Origin: an uncultured Moraxella sp.
GTDB lineage: Bacteria > Pseudomonadota > Gammaproteobacteria > Pseudomonadales > Moraxellaceae
Direction: 5' to 3'
Length of the DNA: 35,441 nucleotides
Assembly: GCA_937889485.1 (NCBI GenBank)
Contig: CALAPG010000002.1
Location: 1 to 35,441 of the forward strand
Within the stretch, counting starts at the first letter, position 1. Each line of letters starts with the position of its first letter. Position numbers and translations under genes: made by a program. This document shows positions 16,726 to 26,333 of the stretch, piece by piece. The notes beneath the pieces were generated by a model. It had not been told where the DNA came from and searched no databases. It saw nothing but the letters and a program-made list of their open reading frames with translations.

Positions 16726-17217
16726 TTATAAGCTAACCGCTTGGCTACCTTTGGGGGTTACCTTAAACACTTGCACCCGAAACAACACGTTTTGCCCTGC
16801 CAGTGGGTGGTTAAAATCCACTTTCACGGTATCAGCATCTACCTCACGCACCACGCCCACCAGTGTGCTATTGCCTTTGTCGGCAAATTCCATCATGGTA
16901 CCCACTTCAGGCAAATTACCCGATGCCAAAAATGGTGCGTGCCCGAAACTTTGAACATTGTCTGCATTCCATTGCCCAAAAGCCTCATCAGGTGATAAGG
17001 AGGCCGTACGCATATCGCCTGCTTGTAAGTTTAATAATACCTTTTCAAACCCTTCTAATAAGCTACCATCCCCGATAGTAAGCGTCACAGGCGAGGGTCG
17101 CTCAAAGGTGCTATCAATGACGGTGCCGTTTTCTAGACTGACTTCAAAATGCAGCGCCACTTGGCTACCTTCAGTAATGCGGGTTTGCTCGTTGGGGGTG
17201 ATAATTGGGTCACTCAT
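16726..17217 (-). CDS. fkpB: FKBP-type peptidyl-prolyl cis-trans isomerase FkpB/SlpA
   Basis: This cytoplasmic prolyl isomerase and chaperone of the SlyD/FkpB group has 163 residues. The N-terminal FKBP half contains VALHFEVSLENGTVIDSTF and LTIGDGSLLEGFEKVLLNL. An inserted-flap domain follows (PDEAFGQWNADNVQSFGHAPF), then the closing strand DADTVKVDFNHPLAGQNVLFRVQV. The histidine-rich tail of SlyD is absent, which supports FkpB. It lies downstream of lspA as in E. coli (ribF-ileS-lspA-fkpB-ispH), although a gap of about 130 bases separates the two. The ispH gene that usually follows is not here. AGTGAG is a plausible ribosome binding site before ATG 17217. Confidence 0.92.
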   Translation of the reverse strand: MSDPIITPNEQTRITEGSQVALHFEVSLENGTVIDSTFERPSPVTLTIGDGSLLEGFEKVLLNLQAGDMRTASLSPDEAFGQWNADNVQSFGHAPFLASGNLPEVGTMMEFADKGNSTLVGVVREVDADTVKVDFNHPLAGQNVLFRVQVFKVTPKGSQAVSL

Positions 17218-17350
17218 AAATACTCACTTGATTGATCAATGTAATCGGTGCAGCGCCAGCCACTAGACCGATCGTGTAGAGCCATAAAAGTTACCCTAGC
17301 GGCGAATACCACAGGCGGCTAAAGTAACCAATCTTAAGCAATTTTGGGAC

Positions 17351-17932
17351 TTAAGAGGACGACTGTAAAGGTTGCCGTTTTTTCTCAAGAAAAAATGCAT
17401 CAAATAGAATCAATGCCACCCCAATGTTAATCGCCACATCGGCGATATTAAAAATCGGAAAATGCCATACATTGCCATAATGTACATGCAAAAAGTCGAT
17501 GACATAGCCCAAGCGCACACGGTCAATTAAATTGCCCAGCGCCCCTGCCATTACCAACGCTAGCCCTGTGGACAGTACCCGTGCGATACGGGGAACATGC
17601 GTTAAATACCAACCTAACACCACAGATACCAACAGCGCAAGCCCACTAAACAGCCACTTTTGCCAGCCACCTTTATCTGCCAAAAAACTAAACGCCGCGC
17701 CGTAATTGTGCGCAAGCGTAAAGTTAAAAATTGGCGCTAGCACATCAAGGGTTTGATAAAGCTGAAAATTATGCTCAAAGTAGAGCTTAGTCACTTGGTC
17801 AATCGCCATGACAACCCCCGCGATCGCATACCAAACCAAGGCGCTACTGCCATTTTTTGCCAAAGGCGCAGCACTGTTTGCTGCACCCATGCTCAAATCA
17901 CGGTTGCCGTGCCCTGTGCCATGATTAGGCAT
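17351..17932 (-). CDS. lspA: Lipoprotein signal peptidase LspA (signal peptidase II)
   Basis: This integral membrane aspartyl peptidase cleaves prolipoprotein signal peptides before the lipidated cysteine. The 193 residues contain four hydrophobic segments. The conserved blocks are [25 protein letters not shown], the aspartate motif [15 protein letters not shown] and the second aspartate in [12 protein letters not shown]. The chosen ATG (17932-17930) overlaps the ileS stop by eight bases and has GAGGTG upstream, implying translational coupling to ileS. The first 30 residues ([20 protein letters not shown]) are polar and not conserved, so ATG 17890 is an alternative. The frame is open further into ileS, but that is antisense-free overlap without meaning. 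Its likely local clients are the two lipoproteins at 31677 and 34935. Confidence 0.95.
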   Translation of the reverse strand: MPNHGTGHGNRDLSMGAANSAAPLAKNGSSALVWYAIAGVVMAIDQVTKLYFEHNFQLYQTLDVLAPIFNFTLAHNYGAAFSFLADKGGWQKWLFSGLALLVSVVLGWYLTHVPRIARVLSTGLALVMAGALGNLIDRVRLGYVIDFLHVHYGNVWHFPIFNIADVAINIGVALILFDAFFLEKKRQPLQSSS

Positions 17933-20789
17933 AATGGCGCACCTCGCCATCACCTTCAACATTGCCCACGCAGCGACCACAAAGGTGGGGGTGAGCAGGG
18001 CTGATGCCGATATCATCGCGAATATGCCAACAGCGCACACACTTTTCGCCGCTAGCAGGCTGCACGACAACGGCTAGTTGACTATCTTCATCGCTAAATG
18101 TCACGGTTTGTGGTTGTGCGTCATAGGCTGCCAGTGAAGCTTGACTGGTGATAAAGACAAAACGTAGCTCATCTTGCAGTTTTGCAAGGGCTTGATAAGC
18201 CGCTTCATTGGCAAATACGGTCACATCAGCGGATAAGTTGGCGTTAATTAATTTTTGAGTGCGGGCGTTTTCAATCGCCTTATTGACGGCTTCTTTCACT
18301 TGTAAAATTAGCTGCCAGTCTGCTTTGCTAATGTCGGTGAGCGCTACTTGTGGAAATACGTACCATTCTTGGGTAAAGATATAGCCATCTGTACCTTTGA
18401 GTACTTGCCACGCTTCTTGCGCCGTAAAAGACAAAATAGGCGCAATCCAGCGCAGTAGCGCGTGAGCAATGTGATAAATTGCGGTTTGTGCGGAGCGTCG
18501 CGGGTGCCCATCGGCGCGGGTGGTATATTGACGGTCTTTAATGATGTCCAAATAAAAACCACCCAAATCTTGCGAGCAAAACGCCACAACTGCTTGACAG
18601 ACTTGGTGAAAATCCATATTGGTATAAGAATCACGGATTTCACGTTGTACAGCTTCTGCCCGTTGTAAAATATATTTATCGAGGCTGACCAGTTGTTCTG
18701 CTGCCACCATATCTGTAGCAGGGTCAAAGTCATCGGTATTAGCCAGCAAAAAACGAATGGTATTACGGATACGGCGGTACATATCAGTAGTGCGGTCAAA
18801 CCCTTCTTTTGATACGGTCATCTCATAACGGTAATCAGAAGAACCCACCCACAGTCGCAAAATATCCACGCCAAGTTTACTTGCGATGTCTTGCGGTTCA
18901 AAGCCCTTGGTGTTGCCTTTGGATTTTGAAAGTTTGTAGCCTTTGGCATCCACTGTAAAACCATGTGTTAGCACTTGCTTATACGGTGGGCGACCATAAA
19001 TGGCTTCACTCACCAATAACGATGATTGAAACCAGCCGCGATGCTGATCTGAGCCTTCAAGATAAAGGTCGGCAGGATTGGTCAATTCATCGCGGTTTGC
19101 CAATACCGCAAAGTTGGTTGCCCCTGAGTCAAACCATACGTCTAGGGTGTCGGTGGATTTTTGATAGGTTGCGGCATCGTCACCAATAAAGGCTTCGGCA
19201 GGGGTGTCAAACCACGCTTCTACACCGCCTTGTTCGATTTTTTGCGCGACTTTTTCCATCAAGTTTTCGGTATCAGGGTGCAGCTCGCCAGAATCTTTGT
19301 GAATAAAGAAAGCAATCGGCACACCCCACGTGCGTTGGCGGCTGATGCACCAATCAGGACGCCCATGCATCATCGATTCAATACGGTTTTGTCCCCAAGA
19401 GGGGGTCCATACCACATTTTGAATGTCAGAAAGGGCTTTTTCACGTAGACCGCCTGTTTTTGAAAATGGGCTGTCCATGTTGATAAACCATTGCGGGGTT
19501 GAGCGAAAAATGATGGGGGTTTTGTGGCGCCAGCAATGGGGATAACTGTGTTTGATCACATCATGTTTGAGCAGGTGCCCCGTTTGCTGTAAGGTTTCGA
19601 TGATTTTTGGCTGCGCTTTGTAGATATGTTCACCCACAAATACTTGGGCTTCAGGGAGATACACGCCGTTGCCTGCTACGGGGTTTTCGGTAGGTAAGTT
19701 AAATTTTTTACCCACAATATAGTCATCAACACCGTGTGCAGGGGCGGTATGTACCAAGCCTGTACCACTGTCGGCGGTCACGTGTTCGCCTGTGATCAAG
19801 GGCACTTGGCGCTCAGCGATAAGGGGGTGCTGGGCGTGTAGGGTGGTTAAGGCGTCACCTGTAACGGTTGCCACCACGCTATAATTGTCGATGCCAAACA
19901 CGCTCATCAAGTCGGCAAGTAGGTTGTAAGCCACAATAAAATGCCCTTGGTCGGTTTTGACCACGGCATATTCTAAATCGCTGCTTGCGGTGATGGCTTG
20001 GTTGGCAGGCAATGTCCAAGGCGTCGTTGTCCAAATCACCGCCTGTAATTTGCCTTCGATATTTTTGGTCGCTGCTAACGCTTCACGGTTGACAATATCA
20101 AATCCTACGTAGATCGCATCGGATTTTTTATCTTCGTATTCAACTTCCGCTTCTGCCAATGATGAGCCGCAATCTAGGCACCAGTTAACAGGTTTCATGC
20201 CGCGCGTAATATGTCCGTTGGCATAAATGCGAGCCAATGCGCGTACGGTATCGGCTTCTTGTTTAAAGTTCATGGTGAGATAAGGATTGTCCCAATCGCC
20301 AATGACGCCTAAGCGTTTAAAGTCTGCCATTTGTAGGGCAATTTGACTTTTGGCGTAATCGCGGCAAGCACCCCGAAATTCGGTGGCGGTGATAATGTCG
20401 CCTTGTTTATCTTTACGGGGCTGTCCAACTTTACCCACTAACCCTTCGACTTTTTGCTCAATTGGTAAGCCGTGGCAATCCCAACCAGGTACATACGGGG
20501 CATCAAACCCATCAAGGGTTTTATATTTGACAATCATGTCTTTGAGGACTTTGTTGACCACGTGACCCAGATGAATTTGACCATTGGCATAGGGTGGGCC
20601 GTCATGCAAGGTGTATTTTTCACGGCCTTGGCGCGCTTCGCGAATTTTGGCGTACACATCGTCTGCAAACCATTGTTCTAGCCATTTTGGTTCGCGTTTG
20701 GCAAGGTCGCCGCGCATCGGAAAGGCGGTATCGGCAAGATTTAGGGTGTCTTTGTAATCAATCAATGGATGGTCGGCGCTGTCAGTCAT
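17925..20789 (-). CDS. ileS: Isoleucyl-tRNA synthetase
   Basis: This class I aminoacyl-tRNA synthetase charges tRNA-Ile and edits valine in its CP1 domain. The 954 residues fit the bacterial type. The HIGH motif is HLGH (73-76, [13 protein letters not shown]), and the KMSKS motif is KLSKS (619-623). The editing domain includes [13 protein letters not shown] and [12 protein letters not shown]. The C-terminal zinc region has CVRCW and CGRCVGNV, four cysteines as in the zinc-binding bacterial enzymes. The start is ATG 20789 with GAGAG five bases upstream; the frame is open to 20930, but that stretch overlaps ribF's end and has no family similarity. It lies between ribF and lspA in the classic order. 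I saw no T-box, as expected in this phylum. Confidence 0.97.
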   Translation of the reverse strand: MTDSADHPLIDYKDTLNLADTAFPMRGDLAKREPKWLEQWFADDVYAKIREARQGREKYTLHDGPPYANGQIHLGHVVNKVLKDMIVKYKTLDGFDAPYVPGWDCHGLPIEQKVEGLVGKVGQPRKDKQGDIITATEFRGACRDYAKSQIALQMADFKRLGVIGDWDNPYLTMNFKQEADTVRALARIYANGHITRGMKPVNWCLDCGSSLAEAEVEYEDKKSDAIYVGFDIVNREALAATKNIEGKLQAVIWTTTPWTLPANQAITASSDLEYAVVKTDQGHFIVAYNLLADLMSVFGIDNYSVVATVTGDALTTLHAQHPLIAERQVPLITGEHVTADSGTGLVHTAPAHGVDDYIVGKKFNLPTENPVAGNGVYLPEAQVFVGEHIYKAQPKIIETLQQTGHLLKHDVIKHSYPHCWRHKTPIIFRSTPQWFINMDSPFSKTGGLREKALSDIQNVVWTPSWGQNRIESMMHGRPDWCISRQRTWGVPIAFFIHKDSGELHPDTENLMEKVAQKIEQGGVEAWFDTPAEAFIGDDAATYQKSTDTLDVWFDSGATNFAVLANRDELTNPADLYLEGSDQHRGWFQSSLLVSEAIYGRPPYKQVLTHGFTVDAKGYKLSKSKGNTKGFEPQDIASKLGVDILRLWVGSSDYRYEMTVSKEGFDRTTDMYRRIRNTIRFLLANTDDFDPATDMVAAEQLVSLDKYILQRAEAVQREIRDSYTNMDFHQVCQAVVAFCSQDLGGFYLDIIKDRQYTTRADGHPRRSAQTAIYHIAHALLRWIAPILSFTAQEAWQVLKGTDGYIFTQEWYVFPQVALTDISKADWQLILQVKEAVNKAIENARTQKLINANLSADVTVFANEAAYQALAKLQDELRFVFITSQASLAAYDAQPQTVTFSDEDSQLAVVVQPASGEKCVRCWHIRDDIGISPAHPHLCGRCVGNVEGDGEVRHYA

Positions 20790-20899
20790 GTAACTCTCGA
20801 TATTTTTCAATGAAATGCAAAAAATTGATAACAGGTTATTATATGTTAAATTTGGTAGATTGACAAAGCGTGTGTGGTGTACGCATCGGGTGGGATGGT

Positions 20900-21895
20900 T
20901 TAGGCAGTAGGGCGGGTTGTTTGCCACCACGCAAGCAAGTCCACGACGTCTTGCGTAATGCCAGTCTTTAGTGCCTCAAGCCCCTTATAGTGCCTTTCGC
21001 CATGTAAAAAATGCAAAAACGTCACGGTGAGTTCCTGTCCATACAAATCACCTGCAAACTGTGGAAAATTGATCTCAAGCCGCCACTCTTTGCCATCTAC
21101 TGCAGGGCGCGTACCGACATTACACGCCCCAAACAGACTGCCTGTGGTCAAGCCCTGCACACCTGTTTGCCCCAATTGACCCAAACTGGATAAATCGCTG
21201 CCGTCTGTGGCGACAACTGACACCCCAAAAATCCCATGCAAAGCAGGTTTGATACGGTTGAGGGCAATATTGGCAGTGGGAAAGTCTAGGGTACGCCCGA
21301 TTTTATCGCCATGCATCACCTCACCCATGATGGTATAGTCACGCCCCAAGAGGTGCTTTGCCGTTGCCAAATCGCCTTGAAGCAAACATTCTCGAATACG
21401 GGTGGAACTGATGCGCTCATCGTGGTGGTCGTGGTCGGTAATAGTATGCAAAATCTGTACAGGTAGCCCAAAGTTTTGTAAAAACTCGCTATCACCCGTG
21501 CGGTCATGTCCAAAGCGAAAATCATCACCCAGCACCATATGCTGGATGTTAAGCTTGCTCAGCATCTCGGCAAACGCTTGTGCTGATAAGCTACGAAAAG
21601 TATGATCAAAATTTGCTACAATCAGATAATCAATGCCCGTGGCGGCAATAAACTGCGCTTTTTCTGCAAAACTGGTAAGACGCGGCGGCGCGGTTTGTGG
21701 ATTAAAAAATTCGCGCGGCTGTGGCTCAAATATCATAGCGGCACTGGCAAGCTGCTGTGCCGTTGCCACCGCTTTGACTTGAGCAAGCATGGCTTGATGC
21801 CCCAAATGCACCCCATCAAAATTGCCAATGGTCATGACCGACGCCGACAATAAAGGGTGCTGGGTCAATATCTCGTTAAGCAAAAAAATTTTCAT
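20900..21895 (-). CDS. ribF: Bifunctional riboflavin kinase/FAD synthetase RibF
   Basis: This enzyme converts riboflavin to FMN and then to FAD. It has 331 residues. The N-terminal nucleotidyltransferase domain starts with the motif [10 protein letters not shown] (24-33), followed by FEPQPREFF and [12 protein letters not shown]. The C-terminal flavokinase domain contains [20 protein letters not shown] and [27 protein letters not shown]. It is the first gene of the ribF-ileS-lspA-fkpB run; 110 bases separate it from ileS. The C-terminal QTTRPTA is a short extension. There is no FMN riboswitch upstream, which is expected because that element regulates synthesis genes rather than ribF. The ribosome binding site before ATG 21895 is weak. 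Confidence 0.96.
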   Translation of the reverse strand: MKIFLLNEILTQHPLLSASVMTIGNFDGVHLGHQAMLAQVKAVATAQQLASAAMIFEPQPREFFNPQTAPPRLTSFAEKAQFIAATGIDYLIVANFDHTFRSLSAQAFAEMLSKLNIQHMVLGDDFRFGHDRTGDSEFLQNFGLPVQILHTITDHDHHDERISSTRIRECLLQGDLATAKHLLGRDYTIMGEVMHGDKIGRTLDFPTANIALNRIKPALHGIFGVSVVATDGSDLSSLGQLGQTGVQGLTTGSLFGACNVGTRPAVDGKEWRLEINFPQFAGDLYGQELTVTFLHFLHGERHYKGLEALKTGITQDVVDLLAWWQTTRPTA

Positions 21896-22068
21896 AAGGT
21901 ATCTATCGCTAACAAATGTTGGTCAAATATGGCAAAAAACGCCCAACCTCGTTGCAGGTGTGGGGTTTGCCATGATTTTGGGTTGGCAACACACTTGCCA
22001 AAAGGCTTTATTATAAAGTAAAAATGTTGCTAACATAGCCCTTTACTCAAATTATTGTGGGAAAAATT

Positions 22069-22614
22069 ATGGTAAAAAAAATACTGGCAACCGCGCCACC
22101 GTCATTTTGTATTAGACCCGCGCAGCCGTGTGATTTGGCGGCAATCGTCGCCATTTATAATGAAAGTGTGGCGGGCAAACAAGCCACCGCAGACTTGACC
22201 CCCGTGACCATCACCGATCGGCAGGCGTGGTTTTATCAGCACACCGACAAGCGCCCACTGTATGTGGCATGTGATGACCATGACGCCTCATCCCTGCTAG
22301 GGTGGGGGAGTTTATCGGACTTGTACGCGCGTCCTGCTTATCATATTAGCAGTGAAATCAGCGTTTATGTAAGTGAGCGCGCCAAAGGGCAGGGTGTGGG
22401 GCGAGCGTTGGTGCAGCGGCTACTACACGACGCCCCGCGCTGTGGCATTCACCAAGTAGTGGCTTTGGTGTTTGCCCATAACACGCCCAGCTTGACGTTG
22501 TTTAGAAAACTGGGTTTTGCAGAGTGGGGGACATACCCGCAAATCTGTGACATGGACGGGTTTATTGCCGATGTGGCAATTTTAGGTAAAACCGTTGCCA
22601 CGCCAAGTCAATAG
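22069..22614 (+). CDS. GNAT acetyltransferase, phosphinothricin/methionine sulfoximine (Pat/MnaT) type
   Basis: This cytoplasmic N-acetyltransferase of 181 residues belongs to the group that acetylates phosphinothricin, methionine sulfoximine or related amino acids. The N-terminal substrate block is RPAQPCDLAAIVAIYNESVAGKQATADL. WGSLSDLYARPAYHISSEISVYV is the characteristic strand, and the acetyl-CoA loop is ERAKGQGVGRALVQRLL. HQVVALVFAHNTPSLTLFRKLGF closes the fold. ATG 22069 has GGGAAAAA just upstream; GTG 22057 is an in-frame alternative without a ribosome binding site. It is transcribed divergently from ribF and converges on pilU. The exact substrate cannot be told from sequence. Confidence 0.88.
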   Translation: MVKKILATAPPSFCIRPAQPCDLAAIVAIYNESVAGKQATADLTPVTITDRQAWFYQHTDKRPLYVACDDHDASSLLGWGSLSDLYARPAYHISSEISVYVSERAKGQGVGRALVQRLLHDAPRCGIHQVVALVFAHNTPSLTLFRKLGFAEWGTYPQICDMDGFIADVAILGKTVATPSQ

Positions 22615-22723
22615 GCAAGTCAGCAGGCAAGTCCACAAGGCGCCAAATAACTCGCTAACAAGGCGCCCTGTGACCAAAGCCATGCCCATACCAGCCGTCT
22701 GAGGGCACGCTTTTGGGTAGAAA

Positions 22724-23887
22724 TTAACCAAAAAATGCCCCGTTATTGACCTTGGCGACAGGCTCTTCATCTGCTTGCAGGGAAAAACTCATATCATCTT
22801 CTGTAAGGTGGGCGGTATGTTTGCTTTCAAGTTTGATTAATAGGCGTAAATCGTTGGGCGAATCGGCGTGCTTAATAGCATCGGCATAAGTAATTTCGCC
22901 ATTTTCATACAAATCAAATAACGCTTGGTCAAAGGTCTGCATGCCTTGCTCTCGCGAGCGCTTCATGACTGGCTTGATTTCATGAATTTCGCCTTTACGG
23001 ATGTAATCACCAATCAACTGAGAATTGAGCAAGATTTCAATCGCCGCGCGGCGCCCCTTGCCATCCGCGGTTGGAATAAGCTGCTGGGCAACAATGGCAC
23101 GTAAGTTAAGGGACAAATCCATAAAAATTTGGTCATGTTGTTCAGCTTCAAAGAAGTGAATAATCCGATCAACCGCTTGGTTGGCATTGTTGGCGTGCAA
23201 GGTGGCAAAAACCAAGTGCCCTGTTTCGGCATATTGTACCGCGTAGTCCATCACCTCACGTGAGAGAATCTCCCCAATCAAGATGACATCGGGGGCTTGA
23301 CGCAGCGTGTTTTTTAGACCTGCTTCAAATGATTTGGTATCAATCCCGACTTCACGCTGGGTCACAATGCAGCCTTTATGCTCATGCACGTACTCAATGG
23401 GGTCTTCAATGGTGATAATATGACCGCGTGAGTTTTCATTACGATAACCCATCATGGCAGCCAATGTCGTGGATTTACCTGTCCCTGTTGCGCCCACCAA
23501 TAGCACAATGCCGCGCTTTTTCATGGCAATGTCTTTTAAAATAGGTGGTAAAGATAGCTGCTCAACGGTGGGAATTTTGGTTTCAATTTTACGTAGCACC
23601 ATGCCCGCCATGTCACGTTGCACAAACGCCGACACACGAAAACGCGCGGTTTGGTTTTTGTCGGTGATGGCAAATTGGCACTCGTTGGTTTCTTCAAATT
23701 CTTTGACTTGGGCAGGTGTCATGATGCTTTTTACCAGCGCCATAGACTGCTCAGCATTTAAGGGTGATTTGGTCACGGGCATAATCGTGCCATTGACTTT
23801 CATAGAAGGGGGTACATCGGCGGTAATAAAAAGGTCAGAGCCATTTTTTTGTACCATTAAAAGCAGTAATTTATCAAAATCTAACAT
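22724..23887 (-). CDS. pilU: Type IV pilus retraction ATPase PilU
   Basis: This PilT-dependent accessory retraction ATPase of type IV pili works at the cytoplasmic base of the machine. It has 387 residues. The N-terminal PAS-like domain holds GSDLFITADVPPSMKVNG, Walker A is GATGTGKST (132-140), the Asp box is IEDPIEYVH, Walker B is around VILIGEI (201-207), and the His box region is AETGHLVFATLHANNANQAVDR. Two features mark it as PilU rather than PilT: the AANQ-type NNANQAVDRI and a C-terminal extension ending in KVNNGAFFG. Just after Walker B the sequence reads GEILSREVM where relatives usually have GEIRDRETM, so an arginine is replaced by leucine at about 208. It lies 29 bases downstream of pilT in the same unit. 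Confidence 0.94.
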   Translation of the reverse strand: MLDFDKLLLLMVQKNGSDLFITADVPPSMKVNGTIMPVTKSPLNAEQSMALVKSIMTPAQVKEFEETNECQFAITDKNQTARFRVSAFVQRDMAGMVLRKIETKIPTVEQLSLPPILKDIAMKKRGIVLLVGATGTGKSTTLAAMMGYRNENSRGHIITIEDPIEYVHEHKGCIVTQREVGIDTKSFEAGLKNTLRQAPDVILIGEILSREVMDYAVQYAETGHLVFATLHANNANQAVDRIIHFFEAEQHDQIFMDLSLNLRAIVAQQLIPTADGKGRRAAIEILLNSQLIGDYIRKGEIHEIKPVMKRSREQGMQTFDQALFDLYENGEITYADAIKHADSPNDLRLLIKLESKHTAHLTEDDMSFSLQADEEPVAKVNNGAFFG

Positions 23888-23916
23888 AAGTTTTCCAGTG
23901 GCTATGGGCGAGGATG

Positions 23917-24966
23917 TTATAAAAATGATTCGGGTTGTTTGGCGTATTGGCGCGCTGATTCTTTGCTAATAATACCTTTATTGACCAGTTCGCGTAGGCT
24001 TTGGTCAAGGGTGGTCATACCATCGCCTGCACTGGTCTGAATGGCGGAGTACATTTGCGCCACTTTGTTTTCACGAATCAAGTTTCGAATAGCAGGGGTG
24101 CCAAGCATGATCTCATGCGCTGCTACCCGTCCCCCTGTCTGGCGTTTGAGTAGCGACTGTGAGATAACCGCTTGTAGCGACTCAGATAACATAGCACGAA
24201 TCATGTCCTTTTCGGCAGCGGGAAAGACGTCTACCACGCGGTCGATGGTCTTGGCAGCGGAGGAGGTGTGCAGGGTGCCAAATACCAAGTGTCCTGTTTC
24301 TGCGGCGGTGAGTGCCAAGCGAATGGTTTCAAGGTCGCGCATTTCCCCAACCAAGATGACGTCGGGGTCTTCCCGTAGCGCTGAACGTAGCGCTGCATCA
24401 AAACCTAAGGTATCGCGGTGTACTTCACGTTGGTTGATCAGCGATTTTTTGGATTGGTGCACAAACTCAATCGGGTCTTCAATGGTCAAAATGTGCTCTT
24501 TACGGGTTTCATTGATATAGTTGATCATGGCAGCAAGGGTAGTGGACTTGCCAGAGCCTGTCGGGCCTGTCACCAATACCACGCCACGCTTATAACTTGA
24601 AATTTTTTCAAAAATGGGTCCCATACCAAGCTGTTCCATGGTTAGCACTTCTGATGGAATGGTACGAAACACCGCGCCTGCCCCGCGATTTTGGTTGAAT
24701 GCATTTACCCGAAACCGCGCAACCTCAGGAATTTCAAAAGAAAAATCGGTTTCAAAAAATTCTTCATAGTCTGCCCGCTGTTTGTCATTCATAATATCAT
24801 AAATGAGACTATGCACTTTTTGGTGGTCAAGCGGTGGCATATTGATTTTGGTAATCTCGCCATCTACCCGAATCATCGGCGGCAGCCCTGCCGAAATGTG
24901 TAAGTCAGAAGCTTTATTTTTAAATGCAAAACGCAATAAGTCGTCAATGGATAATTCTTTTGCCAT
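23917..24966 (-). CDS. pilT: Type IV pilus retraction ATPase PilT
   Basis: This hexameric motor depolymerises type IV pili, giving twitching motility and DNA uptake. It has 349 residues. Family marks in order are ASDLHISAGLPPMIRVDG, Walker A GPTGSGKST (134-142), IEDPIEFVHQ, Walker B DVILVGEMRDLETI, the His box AETGHLVFGTLHTSSAAKTIDR and the PilT-specific retraction motif AIRNLIRE. ATG 24966 is chosen with AGGA ten bases upstream; a TTG six bases earlier is possible. It is divergent from yggS across a gap of about 270 bases, the arrangement seen in Pseudomonas and Acinetobacter, and is followed closely by pilU. Confidence 0.97.
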   Translation of the reverse strand: MAKELSIDDLLRFAFKNKASDLHISAGLPPMIRVDGEITKINMPPLDHQKVHSLIYDIMNDKQRADYEEFFETDFSFEIPEVARFRVNAFNQNRGAGAVFRTIPSEVLTMEQLGMGPIFEKISSYKRGVVLVTGPTGSGKSTTLAAMINYINETRKEHILTIEDPIEFVHQSKKSLINQREVHRDTLGFDAALRSALREDPDVILVGEMRDLETIRLALTAAETGHLVFGTLHTSSAAKTIDRVVDVFPAAEKDMIRAMLSESLQAVISQSLLKRQTGGRVAAHEIMLGTPAIRNLIRENKVAQMYSAIQTSAGDGMTTLDQSLRELVNKGIISKESARQYAKQPESFL

Positions 24967-25232
24967 AATCAAAAAGTCCTAAAAGGCAGGCTAAGCATAT
25001 TTAAGGTAGCAACCTAATAAACTAGGTAGCTATAATATAAACAAGCCATGCTAAAAAAAATAGTAAAAACCAAGGCGGCTATTCAATTTTTATGAAGTAG
25101 TTTGCCAAAGTTGTTACTCACGTGGTTGCGTATTGATGCACAATTTATGTTGATAAACAAAATGAGCGTGATGCCTGCTATTATACGCTAATTGCTATCA
25201 ACAATCAGTTAACAAGTAATAGAGGATACCGT

Positions 25233-25958
25233 ATGCCACAAAGTATCGTAGAGGCAAACCCTAGTACCAAACCAGCTGACCCTGCCGCCGCCCAAGCGTT
25301 GATAGCACGCTGGCAACAAGTCAAAGCCCATATTAACAACCTTAGCCCAACCGTCAACCTCTTGGCAGTGTCTAAAACCAAACCAAGTTGGATGATTGCC
25401 TTGCTAGCACAGCAAGGACAACAACATTTTGGCGAAAACTATGTCCAAGAGGCTTTGGCAAAAATTGCCGAACTCAAAGACACCACCGCCCAAGGTGCGC
25501 CGCTTGTTTGGCATTATATTGGTCACATTCAGCGCAACAAAACCAAAGACCTAGCCGCGCACTTTGACTGGGTGCACGGGGTAGACCGCCTCATCATTGC
25601 CCAGCGCCTAAGCGAGCAGCGCGGCAATGTGCTTGCTCCGCTCAATATTTGTATTCAAGTCAATATTGACGACGAAGCCAGTAAATCAGGCTGCCAGCCG
25701 CTAGAAGTCACAGAACTGGTTGAAAAAATTAGTGCCCTGCCAAATTTACAACTGCGTGGGCTTATGATCATCCCCGCCAAAGACTCTGCCAATGCCTTTG
25801 CCATGATTCAGCAGCTTTTTGAGCAAAATCGACAACATCATGCCCACCCCGAGCAGTGGGACACACTATCAATGGGCATGAGCGGCGATATTGAGCAGGC
25901 AATTGCCCATGGCTCCACACTGGTTCGGGTGGGTACGGCAATTTTTGGGGCACGCTAA
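25233..25958 (+). CDS. YggS/PipY family pyridoxal-phosphate homeostasis protein
   Basis: This cytoplasmic PLP-binding protein with a single alanine-racemase-like TIM barrel contributes to vitamin B6 and amino acid homeostasis and has no proven enzymatic activity. It has 241 residues. The PLP lysine is K48 in LLAVSKTKP. FGENYVQEALAK, WHYIGHIQRNK, ICIQVNIDDEASKSG, LRGLMIIP and the phosphate-binding LSMGMSGDIEQAIAHGSTLVRVGTAIFG all match the family. The gene starts with an N-terminal extension of about 15 residues. AGAGGA is a good ribosome binding site. It is divergent from pilT. Confidence 0.95.
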   Translation: MPQSIVEANPSTKPADPAAAQALIARWQQVKAHINNLSPTVNLLAVSKTKPSWMIALLAQQGQQHFGENYVQEALAKIAELKDTTAQGAPLVWHYIGHIQRNKTKDLAAHFDWVHGVDRLIIAQRLSEQRGNVLAPLNICIQVNIDDEASKSGCQPLEVTELVEKISALPNLQLRGLMIIPAKDSANAFAMIQQLFEQNRQHHAHPEQWDTLSMGMSGDIEQAIAHGSTLVRVGTAIFGAR

Positions 25959-26192
25959 CGGGCAGTGAGTGCTCGCCAAAAAATATTTTGTAGATTTTTG
26001 ATTCTTGATTGTCAATTAAGTCATTGCAGCGCTTGCAATGATTTTTTTTGCCAAAATGTACAAAAATTAACCTATTTGTTACCGCTATCTTTCTGTGGTT
26101 TTTCTACCATCTTTCTGTAAAGATTTGGGCTTACATTGTAATATTTATTAACATTTTAAGGAAAAAAGATATCCACATTCAAAAAGTATTAT

Positions 26193-26201
26193 TGGTATGA
26201 T
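26193..26201 (+). promoter_or_regulatory. Candidate extended -10 promoter (NlpC/P60 gene)
   Basis: TGG-TATGAT fits an extended -10 (TGnTATnAT). A near-identical block, ATTGGTATAATGG, occurs before the META lipoprotein gene. Transcription starting near 26208 would give a leader of about 125 bases that contains the 14-bp inverted repeat. No good -35 is visible. Confidence 0.45.
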
Positions 26202-26244
26202 GGCGCTACTTTACAGAATGTAACCAATTTAATACTTATGTAAT

Positions 26245-26312
26245 TTTTATCCGTATATCAACTTTTTGCTGTTAAGTAATCAACCATTGATATAGCCTAT
26301 ATACGGATAAAA
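26245..26312. repeat. 14-bp perfect inverted repeat in the NlpC/P60 leader
   Basis: TTTTATCCGTATAT (26245-26258) is the exact reverse complement of ATATACGGATAAAA (26299-26312), with 40 bases between. Inside lies a small hairpin, ATCAA (26279-26283) with TTGAT (26287-26291). A third partial copy, ACGGATAAA, follows at about 26320-26328. In RNA it makes a long stem ending 21 bases before the start codon; in DNA the arms could be operator half sites. Confidence 0.8.
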
Positions 26313-26333
26313 GTTCTGAACGGATAAAGCCCT

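Larger units (their letters stand above)
25959..26333. other. Leader and promoter region of the NlpC/P60 gene
   Basis: No gene is seen in these 375 bases. The region is AT-rich and contains a direct repeat ATCTTTCTGT (about 26087-26118), an extended -10 promoter at 26193-26201 and the large inverted repeat at 26245-26312 described separately. The tail of the region has a further half copy of the repeat, ACGGATAAA, just before the start codon. Confidence 0.6.

Noticed and set aside
17933..18070. Longer lspA reading frame running into ileS
   Set aside because: The extra residues lie wholly inside ileS; the ATG at 17932 overlaps the ileS stop by eight bases with a ribosome binding site, the usual coupled arrangement.
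21896..22068. FMN riboswitch upstream of ribF
   Set aside because: No conserved multi-stem FMN element is visible, and RibF genes are not usually its targets.
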